Both the position numbers and the translations under genes were made by a program. From assembly GCA_902595635.1 (NCBI GenBank), contig CACJQT010000006.1, positions 1 through 62,500 on the forward strand: 62,500 nt of DNA. The letters run 5' to 3'. Of this stretch, positions 52,171 to 62,500 are shown piece after piece. The stretch comes from an uncultured Pelagibacteraceae bacterium (GTDB lineage: Bacteria; Pseudomonadota; Alphaproteobacteria; Pelagibacterales; Pelagibacteraceae). How positions within the stretch are numbered: position 1 is the first letter of the stretch; each line of letters begins with the position of its first letter. The notes below the pieces were generated by a model. It was not told the DNA's origin. It did no database searches and saw only the letters and a list, made by a program, of their open reading frames with translations.

Positions 52171-52593
52171 ATGATTAAGTATTTATTAAATTGTAAAAAT
52201 TGCAGTCTTGAGTTTGAGAGTTGGTTTGCTAGCTCAAAAGAATTTGATAAATTAAAAAAATTGAAGCTTCTTAGTTGTCAGCAGTGTAATTCTCAAAAAA
52301 TTGAAAAGTCTTTGATGAAGCCAAATTTAGTTAATTCTAACTTCAAACAAGACAAAGCTTACAAGAATTATAAAAATGTGAAAAAAAAATTAAGAGAATA
52401 TCAAAAATTTGTAAAAGAAAACTTTGAATATGTTGGAGAAAATTTTGCTTATGAGGCCAGATCTATTCATTACAGTAAAAAAAAGAATAAAAAAAATATT
52501 TTTGGCAAAGCATCAATTGAAGATGTTAAGGAACTAAAAGAAGAAGGCATAGAGACATCAACCATTCCATGGATTGAAGATAAGGAAAATTAA
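52171..52593 (+). CDS. DUF1178 family protein
   Basis: A 140-residue protein with an N-terminal double CxxC ribbon: NCKNCSLEFESWFASSKEF and SCQQCNSQKIEKSLM, then a helical basic stretch and the conserved EGI-x-x-x-x-IPW end (EEGIETSTIPWIED). These are the DUF1178 hallmarks, mainly alpha- and betaproteobacterial. Probably zinc-binding; function unknown. It converges on ubiG with a 4-base overlap. Confidence 0.85.
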   Translation: MIKYLLNCKNCSLEFESWFASSKEFDKLKKLKLLSCQQCNSQKIEKSLMKPNLVNSNFKQDKAYKNYKNVKKKLREYQKFVKENFEYVGENFAYEARSIHYSKKKNKKNIFGKASIEDVKELKEEGIETSTIPWIEDKEN

Positions 52594-53318
52594 CTCTTTT
52601 TGTACTTTGTTATATAATTTACAGATTTGTCATTTGAAAGTTTCCACTTATTTAAAAGTGGATTAAATTTAACCCCATCAATACTTTTTAATACAAGTGA
52701 ATTTTTATTGCAGATATTTTCTAGATTTTCAGGTTTTACAAATTTATTCCAATCATGTGTTCCGATTGGAAGCCATCTTAAAATATATTCAGCTCCTATT
52801 ATTGCAAATATATAAGATTTTAATGTTTGGTTTAAGGTGGCAACGAACATTAAACCATTGTTTTTTAAAAATTTTGTACTTTGATTAATAAATTTAGGAA
52901 TATTTTCGACATGTTCAACTATTTCCATATTGAGAATTACATCAAATTTTTTTTCATAATTGAAATTCTCTGGAGACCTATTATGATATTCAATGTTTAA
53001 ATTGCTTCTTTTTAAATGATGTTTCGCAATATCAATATTTTTTTTGGACGCATCGATACCTACAACTTCTGCTCCAAGTCTTGCTAAAGGTTCAGATAAT
53101 AAACCTCCTCCACATCCAATATCAAGAATACTTATTCCCTTTAAAGGTTTGTGATTTGATGAAATGTTAAAATCTTTAATAATATTGTTTTTTATGTACT
53201 CTATTCTAATTGGATTAAATTTGTGAAGTGGTTTAAATTTTCCATTAGGATTCCACCATTCTTCAGCAATTTTGCTAAATTTTTCTACTTCTTCTTTGTT
53301 TATAGTATTATTGCTCAT
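52590..53318 (-). CDS. ubiG: Ubiquinone biosynthesis O-methyltransferase
   Basis: SAM-dependent methylation of both hydroxyl groups during ubiquinone synthesis. EEWWNPNGKFKPLHKFNPIR is the typical UbiG opening; SAM motif I is LDIGCGGGLLSEPLARLGA; then GIDAS, MEIVEHVEN, the membrane-binding TLNQTLKSYIFAI segment and WLPIGTHDWNKF. 242 residues. It diverges from lysC with a 66-base spacer, the common alphaproteobacterial arrangement. Confidence 0.95.
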   Translation of the reverse strand: MSNNTINKEEVEKFSKIAEEWWNPNGKFKPLHKFNPIRIEYIKNNIIKDFNISSNHKPLKGISILDIGCGGGLLSEPLARLGAEVVGIDASKKNIDIAKHHLKRSNLNIEYHNRSPENFNYEKKFDVILNMEIVEHVENIPKFINQSTKFLKNNGLMFVATLNQTLKSYIFAIIGAEYILRWLPIGTHDWNKFVKPENLENICNKNSLVLKSIDGVKFNPLLNKWKLSNDKSVNYITKYKKS

Positions 53319-53384
53319 TCTTTATTGACATTATAAATAAGATGTATTTTATCAATATTATAAAGCTTGTAAATAAAACTACCA

Positions 53385-54596
53385 ATGAAAATTATTGTAT
53401 TAAAATTTGGCGGTACTTCAGTTGGGTCAATTCAAAGAATTAAAAAAGTATCAAAAATAATTAAATCTTACTCAAAAAAATATAGAGTAATAGTTTTGTC
53501 ATCTGCAATGAGTGGTACTACTAATAAGTTGATAAATATGTCAAAAAATATCAGTGAAATTTTCCCCGATAATGAATATGACACTCTGGTTTCTGCTGGT
53601 GAGCAGATTTCGTGCTCGTTGCTAGCAGGTCAACTGGTTGCAAATGGTATGAATTCTAGATCTTGGATGGCTTGGCAAGTACCAATCTTAACGGAGGGTA
53701 AACATAAATATTCAAGAATAAAATATATAAATAAATCTAAAGTTTTAAAATTTCTAAAATCTGGTGGAATTCCGATCATAGCTGGCTTCCAAGGTATAGA
53801 TAAAAATTTAAATATAACAACTATTGGTCGAGGTGGATCAGACTCAAGTGCAATTATGATTGCAAAGTTTTTTAAAGCAGAACGATGTGTAATATATACA
53901 GATGTTGAAGGGGTATATACTACCGATCCAAATAAACTAAATTCAGCAAAAAAAATCAAAAATATATCTTATGAAGAAATGTTAGAAATGGCCTCATTGG
54001 GCTCAAAGGTTATGCAACCACATTCAATACAAGATGCGAGATTAAATAGGATTAACATTGAGGTAAAATCATCATTTATTAATAAAACAGGTACATTAAT
54101 AACTAAACGAAAAAATATTATTAATCATAAAATTATAACTGGAATTTCTTCTACCGATAATGATGCAAAAGTAACATTGTTGGGAGTCAAGGATAGACCG
54201 GGGATAGCAGCTTCAATATTCAAACCACTCTCTCAAAATTCAATTAATGTAGATATGGTAGTTCAAAATATATCTTCAGATGGCAAGGAAACAGATCTTA
54301 CTTTTACCATTAAGTCTCAAGATTTATCTAGAACAAAAAAAATTATTAATAAAAATAAAAATATTATTTTTAAAAAAATGATTTTTGATAAAAATGTTTC
54401 AAAAGTATCGATAATCGGTGTTGGAATGATCACAACTCCAGGAGTGACATTTAGAATGTTCCAAGCGCTTGCAAAAAAAAAAATTAATATACAGGTTATC
54501 TCGACATCAGAAATAAAAATATCAGTTTTAATAAAAAAGACAAATATTATAAAAGCAATAAAATGTTTACATCAAGAATTTAAATTAGAAAAATGA
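53385..54596 (+). CDS. lysC: Aspartate kinase
   Basis: Entry to lysine, threonine and methionine synthesis. KFGGTSVGS at 7-15, the [12 protein letters not shown] and [12 protein letters not shown] motifs of the kinase domain, then two ACT domains (about 265-403) with [19 protein letters not shown] for feedback control. 403 residues, the monofunctional class. It overlaps ispG by 4 bases. Confidence 0.96.
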   Translation: MKIIVLKFGGTSVGSIQRIKKVSKIIKSYSKKYRVIVLSSAMSGTTNKLINMSKNISEIFPDNEYDTLVSAGEQISCSLLAGQLVANGMNSRSWMAWQVPILTEGKHKYSRIKYINKSKVLKFLKSGGIPIIAGFQGIDKNLNITTIGRGGSDSSAIMIAKFFKAERCVIYTDVEGVYTTDPNKLNSAKKIKNISYEEMLEMASLGSKVMQPHSIQDARLNRINIEVKSSFINKTGTLITKRKNIINHKIITGISSTDNDAKVTLLGVKDRPGIAASIFKPLSQNSINVDMVVQNISSDGKETDLTFTIKSQDLSRTKKIINKNKNIIFKKMIFDKNVSKVSIIGVGMITTPGVTFRMFQALAKKKINIQVISTSEIKISVLIKKTNIIKAIKCLHQEFKLEK

Positions 54597-55687
54597 AATC
54601 AGAAATAAGACCTTTTAGAAATATTAATAGAAAGAAGACAAAAGAGGTAAGTGTTGGGAAAATTAAAGTTGGAGGCGATAACCCAATTACAGTTCAGACT
54701 ATGACAAATACACTTACAACTGATCATAGGTCTACAATAGAACAAATCAATAAAGTTGCAGAAGCTGGCGCAGATATTGTAAGAGTTTCATGTCCTGATA
54801 GTAATTCAACAGAATCTCTTAAAACGATAATTAAAAATGTGGATGTTCCAATCGTGGCAGATATCCATTTCCATTACAAGAGAGCAGTTGAAGCTGCTAA
54901 GAATGGTGCAGATTGTCTTCGTATAAATCCAGGAAATATTGGTGATATTAAAAGAATAGCAGAAGTTATAGCTGCAGCTAAAGATAATAATTGCTCTATT
55001 AGGATTGGAGTTAATGCGGGATCTCTTGAGAAAGATATACTTGAAAAATATAAAGAACCTTGTCCTGAAGCATTAGTTGAAAGTGCTTTAAGAAATATCA
55101 AAATAATTGAGGATATGGATTTTACAAAATTTAAAATTAGCGTTAAATCCTCAGATGTTTTTTTGTCTATAGCTGCATATAAATTGCTATCAGACAAAAC
55201 AGATTATCCACTTCATTTAGGAATTACTGAGGCAGGAAGTTATCTTCCTGGAAGTATTAAAACATCTATAGGATTTGGAAGTTTATTACTAGACGGTATT
55301 GGGGACACTATAAGAGTATCTCTTTCAGATGATCCGATCGAGGAAATTAAAGTTGGAAATGAAATTTTGAAAACTTTAAATTTGAGAAATAGGGGAGTTA
55401 AAATAATATCTTGCCCCTCGTGTGCCAGACAAGCTTTTCAAGTAATTGAAACTGTAAAAGAACTCGAAAAAAGATTATCTCACATAAAAAAACCAATAAC
55501 TCTCTCGATTATAGGTTGTGTTGTAAATGGTCCAGGTGAAGCAAAACAAACAGATATAGGAATAACTGGCGGTGGAAAAGATAATCACATGCTTTATTTA
55601 AATGGTTTAGAAACTGAGAAAGTAATAACTAAAGATATGATAAATAGAATTGTTACTTTAGTAGAAGAAAAAGCGTTAACAATATAA
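54593..55687 (+). CDS. ispG: 4-hydroxy-3-methylbut-2-enyl diphosphate synthase
   Basis: 4Fe-4S enzyme of the MEP isoprenoid pathway. TIM-barrel N-terminal half ([42 protein letters not shown]), then the cluster domain with SCPSCARQ and [20 protein letters not shown]. 364 residues. The lysC-ispG-prfA-prmC run is collinear; its ATG overlaps the lysC stop (ATGA). Confidence 0.96.
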   Translation: MKSEIRPFRNINRKKTKEVSVGKIKVGGDNPITVQTMTNTLTTDHRSTIEQINKVAEAGADIVRVSCPDSNSTESLKTIIKNVDVPIVADIHFHYKRAVEAAKNGADCLRINPGNIGDIKRIAEVIAAAKDNNCSIRIGVNAGSLEKDILEKYKEPCPEALVESALRNIKIIEDMDFTKFKISVKSSDVFLSIAAYKLLSDKTDYPLHLGITEAGSYLPGSIKTSIGFGSLLLDGIGDTIRVSLSDDPIEEIKVGNEILKTLNLRNRGVKIISCPSCARQAFQVIETVKELEKRLSHIKKPITLSIIGCVVNGPGEAKQTDIGITGGGKDNHMLYLNGLETEKVITKDMINRIVTLVEEKALTI

Positions 55688-55696
55688 AAATAATTG

Positions 55697-56770
55697 ATGC
55701 TCCCACCGGAAAAAGTTAAAAATCTAATTAATAGACATCATAAACTTGAACAGGAACTGTCTTCTGCTGAGATTGATAAAAAAAAGTATGCAGAAATATC
55801 AAAAGAATATTCAGATTTAAATGACATCATTAAACAAGCTAAAGAGTATTTAAATTTTAAAAAAGATACTGAGGATCTAAATAATATAATAAACGATAAA
55901 GACTCAGATAAAGAAATGAAGGAATTTGCAAGAGGTGAGCTTGAAAATTTGAAAAGTAATTTTCAAATCAATGAAAAAAAATTAAAATTATTTTTACTAC
56001 CTAAAGATCAAGCAGATAGCAAGAATGCAATTATTGAGATTAGAGCTGGCACTGGAGGTCTGGAAGCCAGCCTCTTTGCATCAGATTTATATAAAATGTA
56101 TGAGAAAGTATGTCAAAAAAAAAAATGGATTATAGAAATAATTTCAATCTCAAAAAGTGATGCTGGTGGCCTTAAAGAAGTAATAGCTATTATAAAAGGA
56201 AAAAATATTTATTCATCTTTAAAATACGAAAGTGGAGTTCATAGAGTACAACGAGTACCAGATACAGAAACTCAAGGGAGAGTTCATACATCTGCAGCTA
56301 CAGTTGCAGTTTTGCCAGAAGCTGAGGATTTAGATATAAAATTAGATGAGAAAGATTTAAGAATTGATGTATTTAGAAGTAGTGGACCAGGGGGTCAAAG
56401 TGTTAATACCACAGACTCAGCGGTTAGAATTACCCATATTCCAACAGGTATAGTTGTAAGTCAGCAAGATGAAAAATCACAAATAAGAAATAGAGAGAAA
56501 GGATTAAAAATTTTAAGATCGAGAATTTATGACTTTGAAAGACAAAAAATTGATAAAGAAAGATCAAAAGATAGAAAAAGTAAAATTGGTACTGGAGATA
56601 GATCAGAAAGAATAAGAACATATAATTTCCCTCAGGGTCGAGTTACGGATCACAGAATTAATTTAACCCTTCATAAATTAGAAGAGTTTATGGAAGGAGA
56701 AATGTTTGAAGATATGATAGAGAGTTTAAGTTTACAAGCTCAACAAGATGAACTTAACAAATTAAACTAA
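55697..56770 (+). CDS. prfA: Peptide chain release factor 1
   Basis: Terminates at UAA and UAG. GGQ at 232-234 in [17 protein letters not shown]; the codon-recognition motif is P188-D189-T190 ([14 protein letters not shown]) where E. coli has PAT. ATG 55697 is chosen; an in-frame TTG precedes it. 357 residues. Its stop overlaps the ATG of prmC, which methylates the GGQ glutamine. Confidence 0.95.
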   Translation: MLPPEKVKNLINRHHKLEQELSSAEIDKKKYAEISKEYSDLNDIIKQAKEYLNFKKDTEDLNNIINDKDSDKEMKEFARGELENLKSNFQINEKKLKLFLLPKDQADSKNAIIEIRAGTGGLEASLFASDLYKMYEKVCQKKKWIIEIISISKSDAGGLKEVIAIIKGKNIYSSLKYESGVHRVQRVPDTETQGRVHTSAATVAVLPEAEDLDIKLDEKDLRIDVFRSSGPGGQSVNTTDSAVRITHIPTGIVVSQQDEKSQIRNREKGLKILRSRIYDFERQKIDKERSKDRKSKIGTGDRSERIRTYNFPQGRVTDHRINLTLHKLEEFMEGEMFEDMIESLSLQAQQDELNKLN

Positions 56771-57615
56771 TGAATTATTTAGAGGCACTTTATTACGGAA
56801 GTAATGTTTTGAAATCTAACAATATTGAGAGTTACAATTTAGATGCGGAATTGTTATTATCTTTAATACTTAATTCTACGAGAGAAGAATTGTTAATTAA
56901 TTTAAAAAAAAATATAAAAAATAAAGATTTTAAAAAATTTAAAAAATTAATTTTTAAAAGAAAAAAAAATAAACCAATAGCTTATATATTAAAAAAAAAA
57001 GAATTTTGGAAACTTAACTTTGAAGTTAATAAGGAAGTATTAATACCTAGGCCTGAAACTGAAATAATAGTTGATCAAGTCTTAACTTTAACAAATTTTA
57101 ATTCCTCAAAACAAATAATGGACGTTGGAACTGGTTCTGGTTGTATAATATTGTCAATTCTAAAGGAAAGACCAAAATTTTATGGAACAGCTATAGATAT
57201 AAGCAAAAATGCTATAAAAGTTGCAATTTCTAATGCAAAAATGCATCACTTGGAAAATAAAGTTAAATTTGTCAATATCGATATTGACAAATTTTGCTTA
57301 AATAAATATGATTTCATCGTTTCTAATCCTCCTTACATTAATAATATTAATTTAAAGAGATTAGATAAGGATGTAAGACTTTATGAACCATCTATAGCTT
57401 TGAAAGCTGGTTTAGATGGACTTGATATAATAGAAAAATTAATATTAAAAAGCAAAAAATTGTTAAAAAATAAAGGAAAATTGATATTTGAATTTGGTAA
57501 AAATCAGATTACTGATGTAACTAAAATTTTAAGAAAAAATAATTTTTACATAGATGAAATTCAAAAAGATATTTATGCCCTTCCTAGAGTTGTTGTATCC
57601 ACAAATTTAAATTAA
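56770..57615 (+). CDS. prmC: Release factor glutamine methyltransferase
   Basis: Methylates the GGQ Gln of release factors. IPRPETE at 92-98, SAM motif DVGTGSGC at 118-125, and the catalytic NPPY at 186-189 (VSNPPYINN). 281 residues, with a lysine-rich N-terminal helical domain. It overlaps prfA and the DUF4167 gene by one base each (TAATG junctions), implying coupled translation. Confidence 0.96.
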   Translation: MNYLEALYYGSNVLKSNNIESYNLDAELLLSLILNSTREELLINLKKNIKNKDFKKFKKLIFKRKKNKPIAYILKKKEFWKLNFEVNKEVLIPRPETEIIVDQVLTLTNFNSSKQIMDVGTGSGCIILSILKERPKFYGTAIDISKNAIKVAISNAKMHHLENKVKFVNIDIDKFCLNKYDFIVSNPPYINNINLKRLDKDVRLYEPSIALKAGLDGLDIIEKLILKSKKLLKNKGKLIFEFGKNQITDVTKILRKNNFYIDEIQKDIYALPRVVVSTNLN

Positions 57616-58016
57616 TGAATAATTATCGTAATAATAGAAAAAACAGATTTAAACCGAGTAGTGAAAGAAACTATCGAAAAAGACCAATAAATGGCATCAA
57701 GAACCAAAGTGAATTTAACACAAATATAGATTTCAGACATAGGAGCCCAGGAAGGAATAATCAGAACGCAGCCAAACTAGTTGAAAAATATAGTAATCTA
57801 GCAAGAGAGGCGTTGTCATCAGGAGATAAAATTTTATCAGAAAATTATTTACAACACGCAGATCACTTCTCAAGAATTTTGAGTATACAAGAAATGAATA
57901 AATTAAATAATGATAGCAACAATGTTATCGAACAGAATTTTAAAAAAGATATTAAACCTATAGACACGCAAAAAGAAAAAAATAATAGTTTAGATACTAC
58001 AGAAAAAGTAGACTAA
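57615..58016 (+). CDS. DUF4167 family protein
   Basis: A 133-residue alphaproteobacterial protein. An Arg/Asn-rich start (NNRKNRFKPSSERNYRKRP) resembles an RNA-binding tail; the conserved core is FRHRSPGRNNQNAAKLVEKY then LAREALSSGDKILSENYLQHADH, the DUF4167 signature. The tail is Asn/Asp-rich and disordered. Immediately downstream of prmC is its usual place; the role is unknown but may relate to RNA or translation. Confidence 0.85.
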   Translation: MNNYRNNRKNRFKPSSERNYRKRPINGIKNQSEFNTNIDFRHRSPGRNNQNAAKLVEKYSNLAREALSSGDKILSENYLQHADHFSRILSIQEMNKLNNDSNNVIEQNFKKDIKPIDTQKEKNNSLDTTEKVD

Positions 58017-59329
58017 TTTAATTTTGAGATAAGGTTAGATTTAAGTACATCAATTTTAATTTTTGAAACTTCAAATCTCTTTCTTTCTTCACCTTTTAAA
58101 ACTTTTCCAGAAGGAAGTTTCAATTTCTGCGAATTAATTTTCTTACCATTCTCTATAACCTCATAATGCAAATGCGGACCTGTAGACAATCCAGTGGATC
58201 CTACGTATCCGATTATTTGACCTTGTTTGACTCTTGCACCTTTTTTTATACCTCTTCCAAATTTTGACATATGAGCATAGACTGTTTGATATGTACTATT
58301 ATGTTTAATTTTCACACAATTTCCACCACCACCACACCATCCTGCTTTAGTTATTTTCCCATCTCCAGATGCCATAATTGGTGTTCCTTTTGGAGCTGCA
58401 AAGTCTGTACCTGTATGCATTTTTGTATACCCTAAAATTGGATGTTTTCTTTTACCGTAAGATGAAGAAAGTCTCGCACCATTTATGGGTGTTTTCATAA
58501 GAGTTTTTCTTATACTTTTCCCATTTTCATCAAAATAATCTATTTTATTTTCCTCATATTCATATTTATAAAGCTGTAAATCTGTATCCTGTAGATTCAA
58601 ATTCGCAAAGATAATTTCTCCAGTATCTACTACATTATTGTCCTCGTTTATAAATTCTTCATAAATTATTTGAAAACTATCATTTTTCCAGATGTCTCGT
58701 TGAAAGTCCACTTGAAATCCATAAAGCCTTGCAAATTCTAGTATAACATTTGCCTTTATCCCTAAATTGATAGCACTGTTATATAAGCTATTTTCAATTA
58801 TTGTTTCTTTGTAAACTAAATTTTTTTTAAAGTTTTTTTTTATATTTCTTGAATTAAACTCTCCATTTGCAGAGTTTTTACTAAAAAGAACTTCATTTTT
58901 TTTATCTGTTTGTATTTTAAATTGCATAACCTTTTTGGAATATAGATTGTCAAATTTAAATTCAAACATTTGATTTACTCTCAAAATTTTTAATGTTCTC
59001 TCTTTTAAAATAGACTTGAGTAATAATTTTTTCTCTTCTTTACTAACATCTAATTTATTTATAATTATTTCATATGTATCCCCTGTCTGAGAAATATATT
59101 TTTTTGTTGTATATCTAGGTTCTAGATTGTTTGTGATTTCTTTAAGAGTTTTTTTAAGGTAAATATTACTTAGGCTTGACTTAATTTTGTGAGATTTCTC
59201 AATTTCACTATTTTTATAAATTGTTGAAATAATAACTCCAAATAATGTTATTAAGATTAGCCAAAAGAAAATTGAATACTCTTTTAGTCTAGTTATCCTA
59301 GAACTTTTCATTTTTGGTCGAAAAAACAT
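58013..59329 (-). CDS. M23-family metallopeptidase (murein endopeptidase, MepM-like)
   Basis: One N-terminal TM (about 19-38), a long periplasmic domain with a LysM/OapA-like segment (SQTGDTYEIIINKLDVS), then a C-terminal LytM domain: HTGTDFAAPKGTPIMASGDG with zinc His and Asp, YAHMSKFGRG, and GPHLHYEV with His-x-His. All catalytic residues are present, so an active peptidoglycan DD-endopeptidase is likely rather than an EnvC-like activator. 438 residues. It converges with the DUF4167 gene (4-base overlap) and diverges from the rRNA operon. Confidence 0.9.
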   Translation of the reverse strand: MFFRPKMKSSRITRLKEYSIFFWLILITLFGVIISTIYKNSEIEKSHKIKSSLSNIYLKKTLKEITNNLEPRYTTKKYISQTGDTYEIIINKLDVSKEEKKLLLKSILKERTLKILRVNQMFEFKFDNLYSKKVMQFKIQTDKKNEVLFSKNSANGEFNSRNIKKNFKKNLVYKETIIENSLYNSAINLGIKANVILEFARLYGFQVDFQRDIWKNDSFQIIYEEFINEDNNVVDTGEIIFANLNLQDTDLQLYKYEYEENKIDYFDENGKSIRKTLMKTPINGARLSSSYGKRKHPILGYTKMHTGTDFAAPKGTPIMASGDGKITKAGWCGGGGNCVKIKHNSTYQTVYAHMSKFGRGIKKGARVKQGQIIGYVGSTGLSTGPHLHYEVIENGKKINSQKLKLPSGKVLKGEERKRFEVSKIKIDVLKSNLISKLN

Positions 59330-59585
59330 TGATTTTTAAGGCTTTTTTAATCATTTATAATTTATCTAATATCTTGATTTATTAATATTATTATTTATAA
59401 GCGGACCACTCAACATTAAAAAAAATGTTAATTATTGGGTTTTAACCCAATTAGCTATTTGATTTGTTTATATTTTAAGAAGAGAAGTGTGGACGGTTAA
59501 GGTTACCAAAATTTGTCGTACACACTTCAAACATACATAAATATTATTCTTAGTATTTATGTAGAAGCTAGTGTGCGCCGTTTTT
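59330..59585. other. Spacer and leader upstream of the rRNA operon
   Basis: 256 bases without an ORF. It holds two tight inverted repeats: AACATT/AATGTT (59412-59429) and ATTGGGTT/AACCCAAT (59434-59451). Nearer the 16S, a 10-bp stem 59534-59543/59554-59563 is nested inside CACA-CTTC/GAAG-TGTG pairing, probably leader processing structure. A TATATT at 59469-59474 could be a -10, but no convincing -35 is present. Confidence 0.5.
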
Positions 59586-61062
<1,477 letters not shown>

Positions 61063-61165
61063 AAGGATGATTAAGAAAATTTCTTAATCTAAAAAATATA
61101 ACAGGATAATGTTGACCGTCCTCATTTCTCTTCTTAAAAATTTGTGTTTCACTCTTCTGCGATAA

Positions 61166-61242
61166 GGGCCGGTAGCTCAGTTGGTTAGAGCACACCCTTG
61201 ATAAGGGTGGGGTCGAAAGTTCGAGTCTTTCTCGGCCCACCA
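61166..61242 (+). tRNA. tRNA-Ile (GAT)
   Basis: In the rRNA internal spacer. Acceptor GGGCCGG/TCGGCCC (one G-U), discriminator A, encoded CCA; anticodon stem CACCC/GGGTG with loop TTGATAA, anticodon GAT; T loop TTCGAGT. 6 bases separate it from tRNA-Ala. Confidence 0.97.
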
Positions 61243-61248
61243 AAATCT

Positions 61249-61324
61249 GGGGGATTAGCTCAGCTGGGAGAGCGCCTGATTTGCATTCAGGAGGTCAGCG
61301 GTTCGATCCCGCTATCCTCCACCA
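61249..61324 (+). tRNA. tRNA-Ala (TGC)
   Basis: Acceptor GGGGGAT/ATCCTCC carries the G3:U70 identity pair of tRNA-Ala; discriminator A and CCA are encoded. Anticodon loop TTTGCAT, anticodon TGC; T loop TTCGATC. Standard second tRNA of the bacterial rRNA spacer. Confidence 0.97.
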
Positions 61325-61468
61325 GAAACACATAGTTATTTTAATTGTGAAAAAAATTATATTATCAATATCTATATCCGATTGTTCAAAAAATTGAGCA
61401 ATCAATAAACATTCGAATAGATGAATGTTTGAAAAATTTAATTCACACAGAATTTTTTTCTGTGCATA
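61325..61468 (+). other. tRNA-Ala to 23S spacer with three hairpins
   Basis: Three small stems follow each other: GATTGTTC/GAGCAATC (61380-61403), AAACATTC/GAATGTTT (61407-61430) and CACAGA/TCTGTG (61446-61464), the last directly before the 23S 5' end. Such stems suit rRNA processing or antitermination; no ORF is present. Confidence 0.55.

Positions 61469-62500
<1,032 letters not shown>

Overview
The window comes from a streamlined, low-GC alphaproteobacterium, almost certainly a SAR11 member (Pelagibacterales, 'Candidatus Pelagibacter'-like). Three things point there. The 16S rRNA carries at about 59995-60016 the segment I remember as the target of the SAR11-441R probe. Gene order follows known alphaproteobacterial blocks (rpmH-rnpA-yidD-yidC-argB-dapD-dapE with fmt/truA/def beside it; aroA-cmk-rpsA-ihfB-pyrF-trpF-trpB-trpA-accD-folC; murA-DUF2948-hisD-infA). 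Genes abut or overlap by 1-4 bases nearly everywhere, and no protein-free spacer outside the rRNA operon exceeds 250 bases. There are no insertion sequences, prophage genes or CRISPR arrays.

Layout. 1-2576 (+): end of an unknown gene, then def-fmt-truA. 2566-9854 (-): a SET-domain protein and a histone-deacetylase-fold enzyme, the lysine genes dapE/dapD, a HAD phosphatase, argB, then yidC-yidD-rnpA-rpmH. 9939-14816 (+): a VTT-domain membrane protein, tRNA-Thr (- strand), two tiny basic proteins, dcd, murA, DUF2948, hisD, infA. 14820-19532 (+): tRNA-Phe, a cold-shock gene, the longest protein-free spacer, tRNA-His directly fused to hisS, then hisZ, a sulfotransferase and hisG. 19662-23384 (+): rmuC, a PD-(D/E)XK nuclease, an exonuclease I homologue, trxA. 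23381-35951 (-): one long chain from rnd and the LPS genes kdsD-lptC-lptB through aroA, cmk, rpsA, ihfB, pyrF and trpFBA to accD and folC. 35968-44835: an NDUFA9-like dehydrogenase, a SHOCT protein, gcrA, argD-argF, a membrane-anchored cytochrome c, kdsB, pheA, the SRP RNA directly fused to dnaX, ybaB, recR. 44844-59329: glcB, accA, secA, argJ, DUF1178, ubiG, lysC-ispG-prfA-prmC-DUF4167, and an M23 peptidase. 59586-62500 (+): 16S rRNA, tRNA-Ile, tRNA-Ala and the 5' part of 23S rRNA.

Functionally this is core metabolism and information processing: amino-acid synthesis (Lys, Arg, His, Trp, Phe), cell envelope (murA, lptBC, kdsB, kdsD, secA, yidC), acetyl-CoA carboxylase, translation and DNA replication/repair. 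No cargo island is present. The unusual content lies inside otherwise ordinary genes. The tRNA-His has no G-1 and carries U72/A73, paired with a divergent HisRS. Cytidylate kinase lacks the P-loop lysine. Tryptophan synthase has many changed active-site positions in both subunits. AccA has a C-terminal membrane segment and AccD a collapsed zinc motif. Two essential genes (hisS, dnaX) start exactly four bases after a stable RNA. There is also a three-gene nuclease cluster and a SET/HDAC pair. Residue statements come from reading the translations; comparisons with other species are from memory and are marked as such.
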